Shown: positions 1-6,815 of the stretch, in pieces
Position numbering within the stretch: position 1 is the stretch's first letter
Layout: each line of letters begins with the position of its first letter
Origin: Christiangramia bathymodioli
Lineage (GTDB): Bacteria; Bacteroidota; Bacteroidia; Flavobacteriales; Flavobacteriaceae
Reading direction: 5' to 3'
Length of the DNA stretch: 64,000 bases
Assembly: GCA_009735695.1 (NCBI GenBank)
Contig: SRSL01000005.1
Location: forward strand, 124,001 to 188,000
Program-made: the position numbers and the translations under genes
The notes under the pieces: model-generated
Database searches by the model: none
Seen by the model: the letters and a program-made list of their open reading frames with translations, nothing else
What the model was told of the DNA's origin: nothing

Positions 1-364
1 TCAAAATCACAACTGCTCCCAAACCAAAAAATAAGGTTTTACGCAGCTTTTCACTGGCAAGGCCTCTTATGAAAACCTGGGAAAAGCAAATGGTGTAGAT
101 TACCAGGTTGAGATTTCCATACCATGCATTTGTACGGAATACGGAATCCTCGAAAAAACTTAAAGACTCATAATCGGTAAGCCATGCATAAATTGGTAGT
201 AACCCATAATATTCGATAAGGACAACATAACACAGGTAATAAATGAATATTTTAATCTCCGGCCGCACTCGGGTAGATTTAACCAGATACATAAGGCCTG
301 CGATTGCCGCCAGCAATTCAAATACCAGATGATAGAATTTATTCTCAATTAAAAATTCGAGCAT
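1..364 (-). CDS. Membrane protein, third paralogue of the duplicated module (partial)
   Basis: An open frame begins with ATG at 364 and runs without a stop off the left edge of the window, so only about 121 N-terminal residues are visible. The start MLEFLIENKFYHLVFELLAA aligns with the starts of the two membrane proteins encoded upstream at 384-1136 and 1822-2556 (a short soluble stretch with IE+K/R, then an F/LEF or FEL helix). At least three hydrophobic segments are visible, and the paralogues predict about six in total. It starts 19 bases after the stop of the 384-1136 gene, so it is probably co-transcribed with it. It has no small soluble partner gene of its own in front. Function unknown; I recall similar integral membrane proteins as common uncharacterised genes in Flavobacteriia. 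Confidence 0.8.
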   Translation of the reverse strand, partial: MLEFLIENKFYHLVFELLAAIAGLMYLVKSTRVRPEIKIFIYYLCYVVLIEYYGLLPIYAWLTDYESLSFFEDSVFRTNAWYGNLNLVIYTICFSQVFIRGLASEKLRKTLFFGLGAVVIL

Positions 365-383
365 CTTCAGACTTATTTTTTAC

Positions 384-1136
384 TTACTCACTGCTAGTAT
401 AAACCGGAGTCATTGATTTTTTCTCAGACCTGTATTCGATGTAAAAGCCTAAAGCAAACATAGAATACATAAAGATATTGGCATATCTAAGTACTCCAGC
501 AAAAACCTGGATAAAATATTCATTTTCCTCGAGAAAATAATCTACATAAATTTCAGTCGGAGGAATTACAAGATACCAGATGAGAATTCCTACGGCCATA
601 TATAAAAATACATGTTTATAAAAACCTATCACCCGATCTGTAATTAGAATATCGTAGAAATAAGCCAGTACGCTCGCCACCACTAAAAAAGTTCCTATAA
701 TAATATTGCTCGTTATATAGCTGGTGAAGAATTGGCCGCTAAAAATCATATTTAAAATGGCAAAGAATATAAAAATCACCAATGCCCATTTGAGATACAT
801 TGAAATTTTTAGACTCTTTATAATCTTTTGCAGAAAATAGCAGTAGGATACTATAAAGTAAGCTTTGGCAATATTGAAATACCAGAAATTCCTCGTGAAA
901 AGTGAGTCTTTTAAAAAAGGAAAAGTTTTATAGCCATCGAGATATGCCCAAAAGGAATAACTACCAAGAATATCTATAAAAAATACTGACCATAGAAACC
1001 AGACAAACTTTTTTTTTACTGTACCGGGTTTTCTGGTTTTGAGAAGATACAGGCTACCTGACAAAGCAGCCATAAATTCAAATAAATAAGAAACGTAGAT
1101 CTTTCTTTCTATAAGAAAATCAAAATAATCATGCAT
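384..1136 (-). CDS. Uncharacterised polytopic membrane protein, module B
   Basis: A 250-residue protein dominated by hydrophobic segments, about six to seven by eye, with a charged C-terminal tail (EYRSEKKS). The N-terminal pattern FLIERKIYVSYLFEF is shared with the paralogues at 1822-2556 and below 364; other shared points are an aromatic FxxNFWYFN or EHWWIPN-like stretch near residue 80 and an F/YSxFxxGF motif near the C-terminus. There are no recognisable catalytic or kinase domains. It starts 38 bases downstream of the small soluble gene 1175-1570, repeating the gene order of module A. The pairing suggests that the membrane protein and the soluble protein act together, but this is inference. 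The family is unnamed as far as I can tell. Confidence 0.85.
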   Translation of the reverse strand: MHDYFDFLIERKIYVSYLFEFMAALSGSLYLLKTRKPGTVKKKFVWFLWSVFFIDILGSYSFWAYLDGYKTFPFLKDSLFTRNFWYFNIAKAYFIVSYCYFLQKIIKSLKISMYLKWALVIFIFFAILNMIFSGQFFTSYITSNIIIGTFLVVASVLAYFYDILITDRVIGFYKHVFLYMAVGILIWYLVIPPTEIYVDYFLEENEYFIQVFAGVLRYANIFMYSMFALGFYIEYRSEKKSMTPVYTSSE

Positions 1137-1174
1137 TCAAATAATCTAAAAAAAGGAGGATAACAAATTATGAT

Positions 1175-1570
1175 CTAATAAACTCCAGGAGGCCAAACCC
1201 CAGATCCATTATTATACGGATCTATTTCTTCATTCTCTTCAAAATCATTCTCATCTTCTGAAAAAGTGCCAGCAGCTTTCTTTTTGGTGGGAGATAAGAA
1301 AACGGTGCTATAGCCTCGTTTCTTTACAGGAACTTTTTCATCATCCTTAGGATAGGAACCCAGCCAGATAGAGATTCCAGCCCCATCTATATCTTCCGAA
1401 TTTTCCTTTACGTAGGCAATATATTCTTCCAGTTCGGTAATGCTGAAATTTACCGCACAAACATCTTCGTGTTTAATTGCTCCTCTAATTGCTGTACCAC
1501 GCGATTCCCACCAGGTTTTTGATAAGGTCTCTGCATCTGATCTCGAAATACAATTCTTAGGTTTGTCCAT
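1175..1570 (-). CDS. Small soluble protein of the duplicated module, copy B
   Basis: 131 residues from ATG at 1570. The open frame extends upstream to 1642, but I chose 1570 because MDKPKNCISRSDAETLSKTW aligns directly with the start of the paralogue at 2569-2997 (MERPAKCI...), while the upstream extension has no counterpart. Features shared by the two: a cysteine in the N-terminal KxCI motif, a W/TRG segment, an E/DxC motif followed by a helix with ELEEYIAYV or DELQEYLNYV, a GISIWxG strand, a STxFL strand, and a C-terminal I-D-Y-N-G-WPP motif. The acidic linker FSEDENDFEENEEID precedes the WPP end. No signal peptide. Unknown function; I recall such WPP-ending proteins being multicopy in Flavobacteriia. 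Confidence 0.82.
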   Translation of the reverse strand: MDKPKNCISRSDAETLSKTWWESRGTAIRGAIKHEDVCAVNFSITELEEYIAYVKENSEDIDGAGISIWLGSYPKDDEKVPVKKRGYSTVFLSPTKKKAAGTFSEDENDFEENEEIDPYNNGSGVWPPGVY

Positions 1571-1643
1571 ATTTTTTAACAGGTTAGTAAATGGTTTGTT
1601 AAAAATATAATTTTCAAACAATAAATTACCATTAAGATTCAAT

Positions 1644-1661
1644 AAGGGGAAAAATCCCCTT
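1644..1661 (-). promoter_or_regulatory. Leader hairpin 2 of module B (GGGG/CCCC palindrome)
   Basis: Seven-base arms AAGGGGA and TCCCCTT with a short loop, 74 bases upstream of the small protein start at 1570. An almost identical palindrome sits at 3093-3110 at the equivalent place in module A. Conservation of both shape and position suggests a functional element in the leader RNA or a protein-binding site. Confidence 0.5.
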
Positions 1662-1695
1662 GTAGAAGCTTACCTCAGCCCGTACTTTTGAATTA

Positions 1696-1806
1696 GTCAT
1701 TTTAGTAAAGCTAAAGTGTTTTGGGGCAAAAAAGTGCTTTGGAGGTTATGTTATAGTTCTGAGTAGGGTCTTTACTATAACTTTAATACCAACGAAGCAC
1801 TTTTTT
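1696..1806 (-). repeat. Module leader repeat, copy B, with long A/T-tailed hairpin
   Basis: About 110 bases nearly identical to 3144-3256. The core (1728-1806) has outer arms AAAAAAGTGCTT and AAGCACTTTTTT, inner arms GTTATAG and CTATAAC, and an 18-base loop that holds TGAGTAGGGTC (1760-1770). In the core about 70 of 80 aligned positions match the other copy. It lies between the stop of the module A membrane gene (1822) and the small gene of module B. The A-tract/T-tract stem would act as a bidirectional rho-independent terminator, but the conserved loop and flank (AGCTAAAGTGTTTTGGGGC) are not explained by termination alone. Confidence 0.8.
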
Positions 1807-1821
1807 ATTTTCTGTATTGCA

Positions 1822-2556
1822 TTACCCTCCAACGGGCCTTTTTAACGGGTTTTCCTTCCGACTCTGTTTGATAAATCCGTAAATGAATATTGAATACAGA
1901 AAAACATTTGCCAGGTCTAAAATTATCCCGTAAACATTTTCAAAATCAGAACTTACCCTAATATACCTTTGGAAAATAAAAAGTGGAGTTATGGCTAATT
2001 TATAAATTAACAGACCAAAGGAAATATAAATTGCCAATTCTGATTTAAAATTTAAAACCCGATTTGTCCTTAATAGATCCAGGTAATAAATAACAATCGA
2101 AAAACAAATAAGAAAAGCACTCAAAACGTATGGAACAGGAGCGATAGTAGTGAAAAAGGAATCTGTTAGAAAATAACTTCCTATGGAGGCTAGAAGGTAG
2201 AATACCGTCATAGCTAAAATAATTTTTCTCCAGTTACTCTTACCTACGTTCAAAGTAAAATATGTAGCAAAGCCTGTGGTCGTTACTAAGGAAGCAATAT
2301 TTGGAATCCACCAGTGTTCTTCAAAAGGCGTACCCTTAACAAGGTCCAGAAATTTAAAATCATACACATAGCCATACATGGCATACAGAATTCCAAAGAG
2401 ATCTGCTATAAACAAGAAAATTAGAAGATATACTAAAAACTTATCTGATTTTCTTACAGAAACGGATCTTAACAGGTAAAAAATACCTGCAAACGCCGTT
2501 AAAAATTCCAGAATATAAGTTGGATATAGGCGCTTCTCAATAAAAACTTCCCACAC
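1822..2556 (-). CDS. Uncharacterised polytopic membrane protein, module A
   Basis: 244 residues with about six to seven hydrophobic segments and a basic tail (KQSRKENPLKRP). It is a divergent paralogue of the proteins at 384-1136 and 1-364: the N-terminal FIEKRLYPTYILEF, the central WWIPN region and the C-terminal FLYSIFIYGF align, but overall identity by eye is low, roughly a third or less. It starts 12 bases downstream of the small soluble gene 2569-2997, so the two are almost certainly one transcript. No enzyme motif seen. A role as membrane sensor, channel or anchor for the soluble partner is possible but unsupported. Confidence 0.85.
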   Translation of the reverse strand: MWEVFIEKRLYPTYILEFLTAFAGIFYLLRSVSVRKSDKFLVYLLIFLFIADLFGILYAMYGYVYDFKFLDLVKGTPFEEHWWIPNIASLVTTTGFATYFTLNVGKSNWRKIILAMTVFYLLASIGSYFLTDSFFTTIAPVPYVLSAFLICFSIVIYYLDLLRTNRVLNFKSELAIYISFGLLIYKLAITPLFIFQRYIRVSSDFENVYGIILDLANVFLYSIFIYGFIKQSRKENPLKRPVGG

Positions 2557-2568
2557 TATCTTTGAAAT

Positions 2569-2997
2569 CTAAATTTTACTTGGTGGCCATTTAGAATTAC
2601 CATCATTGTAGCCGTCAATTGACTCATTAATTTCGTAATTTGTACTGGTAAGTGGTAAAATTACATCAGTACGTCCAGATTCATTTTGTACCACTGCATT
2701 TTCCATTGCAGAAGTTTCCTTTGTCGCCATTAAAAATATGGTAGATATTCCATCTTTTTTGCCTTTTTTATCTTCCGCACCAAACCAGATGCTAATTCCA
2801 GGATGCTCAACACCCTGTTCCGCCGATTTCACGCGCACATAATTAAGATATTCCTGCAGCTCGTCTAAACTATACCAAACTTCGCAGGAATCTTCGTAAT
2901 TCTCATTTTCTTCAAAGAGTTTTCCTCTTGTATCTCTCCATTTTTTCTGAAGCTTTTTTGCTTTATCTATAGTAATACATTTAGCTGGTCTTTCCAT
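2569..2997 (-). CDS. Small soluble protein of the duplicated module, copy A
   Basis: 142 residues starting MERPAKCITIDKAKKLQKKW. It is homologous to the 131-residue protein at 1175-1570: same N-terminal cysteine, TRG, DSCEVW helix start, GISIWFG strand, STIFLM strand and C-terminal IDGYNDGNSKWPP. Between the STIFL strand and the C-terminal motif this copy has a longer, less conserved linker. No signal peptide or membrane segment. First gene of module A, behind a 257-base leader that holds two conserved hairpins, and 12 bases before its membrane partner. Function unknown. Confidence 0.85.
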   Translation of the reverse strand: MERPAKCITIDKAKKLQKKWRDTRGKLFEENENYEDSCEVWYSLDELQEYLNYVRVKSAEQGVEHPGISIWFGAEDKKGKKDGISTIFLMATKETSAMENAVVQNESGRTDVILPLTSTNYEINESIDGYNDGNSKWPPSKI

Positions 2998-3047
2998 AAT
3001 TGGTTGGTTTTAAAGGTTAAAAACTTGTTTTACAATTGGTTATAAAT

Positions 3048-3080
3048 TAAAAGTAGGAATAAAATTCTTTTTTAACACAA
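3048..3080 (-). promoter_or_regulatory. Candidate promoter for module A
   Basis: On the minus strand TTG (3080-3078) is followed after 22 bases by TACTTTTA (3055-3048), close to the Bacteroidota pattern TTTG / TAnnTTTG. It is about 50 bases upstream of the start at 2997 and downstream of both leader hairpins. If it is the only promoter, the hairpins would not be in the module A mRNA; a promoter upstream of the repeat cannot be excluded. Confidence 0.35.
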
Positions 3081-3092
3081 TCGAAAAGAAGA

Positions 3093-3110
3093 AAGGGGAA
3101 TTTTCCCCTT
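3093..3110 (-). promoter_or_regulatory. Leader hairpin 2 of module A (GGGG/CCCC palindrome)
   Basis: The palindrome AAGGGGAATTTTCCCCTT lies 96 bases upstream of the start at 2997. It is the counterpart of 1644-1661 in module B and is followed on the plus strand by the same CCCCTTG-T-GAAG context. Confidence 0.5.
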
Positions 3111-3143
3111 GTTGAAGAAATGACATACAGATACATTTGAAAT

Positions 3144-3256
3144 GTCATTTTAGATAAAGCTAAAGTGTTTTGGGGCAAAAAAGTGCTGACCAAGGTTACG
3201 TTATAGTTCTGAGTAGGGTCTTTTCTATAACTTTAATACCGAGGAGGCACTTTTTT
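3144..3256 (-). repeat. Module leader repeat, copy A, with long A/T-tailed hairpin
   Basis: Second copy of the 110-base leader repeat. The hairpin (3177-3256) has arms AAAAAAGTGC and GCACTTTTTT and inner arms GTTATAG / CTATAAC around the loop with TGAGTAGGGTC (3210-3220). It overlaps the pxpC stop codon by two bases, so on the minus strand it is placed to terminate the pxp operon. The first eleven and last ten bases and the entire upper stem-loop match copy B; most differences fall in the internal loops. Confidence 0.8.
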
Positions 3257-4142
3257 ATTTTGCCCCATTATGCTGATAATTGATCTTCTTTAATTTAATT
3301 TTTTCTCCAGGCATTTTCTGTGACAGCACCTGGATCCCTGTTTCAGACAATTGAAGTATCCTGGGATAACCTCCCGTGGTCTGGCAATCGCGCATCAAGA
3401 TAATCAAATTTCCGGAAGGCGTTAATTGAACCGTGCCGGGCAAAACAGGACCGGTGGTTATTGGTTCCAGCTCATTTTGTAACGAATCCTTAAACTGAAC
3501 CGCCATACGGTTACTGGAATCTTCGATGCTGAATTCTGAATTGAACAGCCGGGTACAATGGGTTTGCGGAAGCAACTCGAATTCAGGTCCTGGGTAAACC
3601 TCTATTTCATCATTCGCCATATATTCTGAATCGATCCTGATCGAAGAATATGTGTCTGTTTCAGAAAACTTTTCTTCCGAAAAGGCCAGCTTCATCCCTT
3701 TTTTTAACCTGAAATCTGATGTGATTCCCTCGTACCAGCTCTGACTTCCCATTGTTGTTTCGGTATTAAAACCACCAGAGATGCCCAGGTAACTTCTAAA
3801 ACCTTTCTTTCGCCTGCCAAATTTCAGGATATCGCCCGGCTTAACATGGATTTGTTCAAAATTAGCCACAGGCTCATCATTCACTTGAGGAGAAAGATCG
3901 GCACCCGTGATACAGATTCGTGTTTCAGAATTGAATTTTAGCTTAGGGCCCTGGAAAGTCATTTCCAAAACCGAAGCTTCCTGCGGGTTTCCTAAAAGCA
4001 AATTACAAATTCGCATCGCGTAGCGATCCATCACTCCGGATTGAGGCGCTCCGTATTTCTGAAATCCGAACCTACCCAGATCCTGGATACTCGAAAATAA
4101 TCCCGGTTGTAGAACTTCGATTTCAGCCTTCATGATCTTCAA
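3255..4142 (-). CDS. pxpC: 5-oxoprolinase subunit PxpC (KipA family)
   Basis: 295 residues, the usual length for the biotin-dependent carboxyltransferase-like PxpC/KipA family. The N-terminus carries the family hallmark GLFSSIQDLGRFGFQKYGAP followed by SGVMDRYAMRICNLLLGN, and the C-terminal part has GNLIILMRDCQTTGGYPR. Together with PxpA and PxpB it forms the ATP-dependent 5-oxoprolinase that opens 5-oxoproline to glutamate in the cytoplasm (established for the family). It overlaps pxpB by 20 bases from ATG 4142; an internal start at Met4 (4133) would reduce this to 11. Last gene of a five-gene operon that ends at the conserved hairpin 3177-3256. Confidence 0.95.
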   Translation of the reverse strand: MKIMKAEIEVLQPGLFSSIQDLGRFGFQKYGAPQSGVMDRYAMRICNLLLGNPQEASVLEMTFQGPKLKFNSETRICITGADLSPQVNDEPVANFEQIHVKPGDILKFGRRKKGFRSYLGISGGFNTETTMGSQSWYEGITSDFRLKKGMKLAFSEEKFSETDTYSSIRIDSEYMANDEIEVYPGPEFELLPQTHCTRLFNSEFSIEDSSNRMAVQFKDSLQNELEPITTGPVLPGTVQLTPSGNLIILMRDCQTTGGYPRILQLSETGIQVLSQKMPGEKIKLKKINYQHNGAK

Positions 4143-4854
4143 CTTTTAAGGTATAGGTTCCAGCTCCAACCTGTTTCTCGATCTCGTAAAATTCTTCTTT
4201 CGAAACTGAAAAAAACCTGATCCGGTCACCGGCTGAAAACGGACTCGGAATCTTCTTATTTTTATCGAATAATTCCACCGGAGAACGACCTATAATTTGC
4301 CATCCTCCCGGACTCGATTTTGGGTAAATTCCGGTTTGATTTTCACCGATTCCAATGGCTCCTTTTTCAACCGATTTTCGAGGGGTATTTTTTCGTGAAA
4401 TTTTGAGCTTTTCATCAAGACCTCCCAGGTATAAAAATCCGGGTAAAAATCCAATGAAATAGATCAGGTATTCCGGTGCGGTATGAAGCTCGATAATTGG
4501 CTCCAGACTCAGATTTTTCTCTCTCGAAATATGTTCCAGGTCCAAACCAAATTCAGGATCGTAACAAACCGGAATCGAGAAAATTTTATAGTTGTTAAAT
4601 TTTGTTATATTAGCCCCGGAAACAAGCTGTTTTAGCCTCGAAACTTCGCTATAGATATCCTCTATAGTGAATACATAACTAATTAATAACGAGTTGTATG
4701 TATTCGTTACTTCAAGTTTTAGTTTAGCTTTCGAATTCTGAATGATTTTTTTATAGAAAAGCAGTTTCTGCAGAAGATTTTCGCTTACTTCCTCGTCAAA
4801 TTCTATCAGAATTCCGCGATCTCCCAGGGGTGATATTTTGGGATTTTCAGCCAT
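4123..4854 (-). CDS. pxpB: 5-oxoprolinase subunit PxpB (KipI family)
   Basis: 243 residues with the KipI/allophanate hydrolase subunit 1 pattern: an N-terminal half starting PLGDRGILIEFDEEVSEN, then the C-terminal cyclophilin-like half with YLIYFIGFLPGFLYLGGLD, PRKSVEKGAIGIGENQTGIY and SSPGGWQIIGRSP. The GFxPGFxYL and SPGGW motifs are diagnostic. Cytoplasmic partner of PxpC. It shares an ATGA overlap with pxpA (4854), consistent with translational coupling. No missing family motif seen. Confidence 0.95.
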   Translation of the reverse strand: MAENPKISPLGDRGILIEFDEEVSENLLQKLLFYKKIIQNSKAKLKLEVTNTYNSLLISYVFTIEDIYSEVSRLKQLVSGANITKFNNYKIFSIPVCYDPEFGLDLEHISREKNLSLEPIIELHTAPEYLIYFIGFLPGFLYLGGLDEKLKISRKNTPRKSVEKGAIGIGENQTGIYPKSSPGGWQIIGRSPVELFDKNKKIPSPFSAGDRIRFFSVSKEEFYEIEKQVGAGTYTLKVEDHEG

Positions 4855-5594
4855 CAGGAATTCTTTACCCCTATTCTATTTTCGGCGAATTTTTTATGAA
4901 GAAACTGCAAAATTTCAACCGAAGAAGGCGTATCGCTATGCAGGCAAAAAGTGTCGGCTTTTGCTTCGATTTCTACCCCCGAAATCGTCCTGATTTTTGC
5001 CTCCTTATACATCCTGAAAACATGCTCAAAAACAGCTTCTTTTTCGGTGATCAGAGCCTCATTTTCTGAACGTGAAACGAGGCTGTAATCTGGGTTATAA
5101 TTACGGTCTGCAAAGGCTTCAAAAAACAGGTCGAATTTACCTGCGGCAAGTTCAGAAATTTTTGAATTCAGAGGCACAAATAATACAAAATCGGCTTCCA
5201 GATCTTCGAGACATTTTATGATATTTTCAGCGATCCTTTCATCTTTTGCCGCATCATTATAAAGTGCTCCGTGAAGCTTCACATGGCTAAGTTTTCCACC
5301 TTCAGATTCAGCGATCTGTTTGAGGCTTAATACCTGGCCTTCGATAGAAAGTCGCAGGTCTTCCTCGCTCATATCCATATGCTGCCTTCCGAAGTTTTTC
5401 CTGTCAGGATACGACGGATGCGCACCAATCTCGACATCGTGTTCCATGGCAAGCCTTACCGTGCGATGCATACTTTCCAGGTTGCCGGCATGACCACCGC
5501 AGGCGATATTACAGGACGAAATAAGCGGCATAAGCTGCTCATCATACTTTCCGCCCTCGCCAAGATCACAATTAATATGAATTGTCTTTTCCAT
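4854..5594 (-). CDS. pxpA: 5-oxoprolinase subunit PxpA (LamB/YcsF family)
   Basis: 246 residues, the typical length for the YcsF family. The N-terminus reads HINCDLGEGGKYDEQLMPLI and is followed by SCNIACGGHAGN and IGAHPSYPDRKNFGR, the conserved acidic/His motifs of this TIM-barrel-like subunit; VKLHGALYNDAAKD is also conserved. PxpA acts with PxpBC in ATP-dependent hydrolysis of 5-oxoproline to glutamate. It starts immediately after the stop of the Nramp-like gene (5595) and overlaps pxpB by one base, so translation of the three subunits is tightly coupled. Confidence 0.95.
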   Translation of the reverse strand: MEKTIHINCDLGEGGKYDEQLMPLISSCNIACGGHAGNLESMHRTVRLAMEHDVEIGAHPSYPDRKNFGRQHMDMSEEDLRLSIEGQVLSLKQIAESEGGKLSHVKLHGALYNDAAKDERIAENIIKCLEDLEADFVLFVPLNSKISELAAGKFDLFFEAFADRNYNPDYSLVSRSENEALITEKEAVFEHVFRMYKEAKIRTISGVEIEAKADTFCLHSDTPSSVEILQFLHKKFAENRIGVKNS

Positions 5595-6815
5595 CTATAA
5601 GTTCTGAATTACACTAAAAATCGACTTCAATCCCAAAAAAACCGCAAGGGCGATCACAGTCAAACCAATAATATTCTGGATGCCGTTGTTCCTATTCGCC
5701 CCCATGACCGAAGCCTGGTTCACTATCCAAAATAAGAAAATTGCGATGATTGGAAGCAAAAGTCCGTTAGCAATTTGGGCGAATTGTATGATCTCTACCG
5801 GTTTAATCCCGAGTGAAGAGAAGATTACACCCAGGATGATGATAGACATCCATACCAGCCTGAAACGTTTAGACTGCATACCTCCCTTCCAACCCAGGCA
5901 TCCCTGTACGACATAGGCCGCGGCGAGGGGTGCGGTTATGGAGGAGGTTATCCCTGCTGCCAGCAATCCAACGGCAAGAAAAATGGTGGCAGAACTTCCG
6001 AACAAAGGCTCGAGGCCAACAGCGAGATCGGCAGCGCTTTCTATACTGGTAATATTGGAGGCCGCAGCACAGATGACAATGGACATGGAAACCAGTCCAC
6101 CGAGGAAAAGAGAAAATATCAGCTCCTTTCTTACTGCTCCAAGATACTTTTCCCCGCTCCATTTTTCACTCACCAGGGAAGCATGAAGAAATAAGTTATA
6201 AGGCACGACGGTGGTTCCAACCAGCGCGATTATGGTGAGTAAGCCAGAATCGAAAGATCCCGGAATTAATCCTTTTAGGACTTCGGAAATATCGGGTTTA
6301 GTCAACACGGCGGTCAACAGGAATGAAATACTCATCAAAAGAACCAGGCCGATAAAGATCTTTTCCAGTTTCTTATAACTACCCAGGAACAGCAACAAAA
6401 AGGCGATACCGCCAATCATAAGACTCCAGATATTGATCTGGAGGGCTCCAATTTCGAAATTCACCGAAGAGAATACTGCTTCCATACCCAGAACCGCGCC
6501 GCTGATATTCCCGGCTTCATAGGCCGCATTTCCCAGCACGATCGCGGAAAAGATCAGGATGAGCGTAAAAATACGAAAGGCAGGATTTTTTATTTCCTGC
6601 CTGATGCAATCGCTTAAACCTTTTCCAGAAATCAAACCCAGCCGTGCCGACATTTCCTGCAATACGATACAGGCAATTACAGAAATCAATAAGGCCCAAA
6701 GCAATGAATATCCAAAATTCACCCCTGCGAGGCTACAAACCGTGACGGTCCCTGGCCCGATAAAGGCTGCGGAAACCAGCAAGCCTGGTCCAAGATTCTT
6801 TAAAAATTCCTTCAC
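5595..6815 (-). CDS. Nramp-family transporter lacking canonical metal-binding residues
   Basis: 406 residues with about eleven hydrophobic segments and the Nramp fold pattern. In canonical Nramp metal transporters helix 1 has DPGN and helix 6 has MPHN. Here helix 1 reads GPGT (residues 20-23), so the metal-binding Asp and Asn are Gly and Thr, and helix 6 reads VPYN (204-207), so Met and His are Val and Tyr. The start is GTG at 6815, sharing one base with the TAG of the upstream DUF2891 gene, and the gene abuts pxpA with no gap. Loss of the metal site plus the operon position suggests uptake of an organic substrate, perhaps 5-oxoproline or another amino acid derivative; this is inference. Database transfer would call it MntH-like, which I think is wrong. 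Confidence 0.88.
   Translation of the reverse strand: MKEFLKNLGPGLLVSAAFIGPGTVTVCSLAGVNFGYSLLWALLISVIACIVLQEMSARLGLISGKGLSDCIRQEIKNPAFRIFTLILIFSAIVLGNAAYEAGNISGAVLGMEAVFSSVNFEIGALQINIWSLMIGGIAFLLLFLGSYKKLEKIFIGLVLLMSISFLLTAVLTKPDISEVLKGLIPGSFDSGLLTIIALVGTTVVPYNLFLHASLVSEKWSGEKYLGAVRKELIFSLFLGGLVSMSIVICAAASNITSIESAADLAVGLEPLFGSSATIFLAVGLLAAGITSSITAPLAAAYVVQGCLGWKGGMQSKRFRLVWMSIIILGVIFSSLGIKPVEIIQFAQIANGLLLPIIAIFLFWIVNQASVMGANRNNGIQNIIGLTVIALAVFLGLKSIFSVIQNL

Noticed and set aside
160-348. 62-residue minus-strand frame
   Set aside because: It is the shifted frame of the real membrane protein that starts at 364; the true frame aligns with the two paralogues.
1571-1642. N-terminal extension of the small module protein
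   Set aside because: The extra 24 residues have no counterpart in the paralogue, whose start aligns with ATG 1570.
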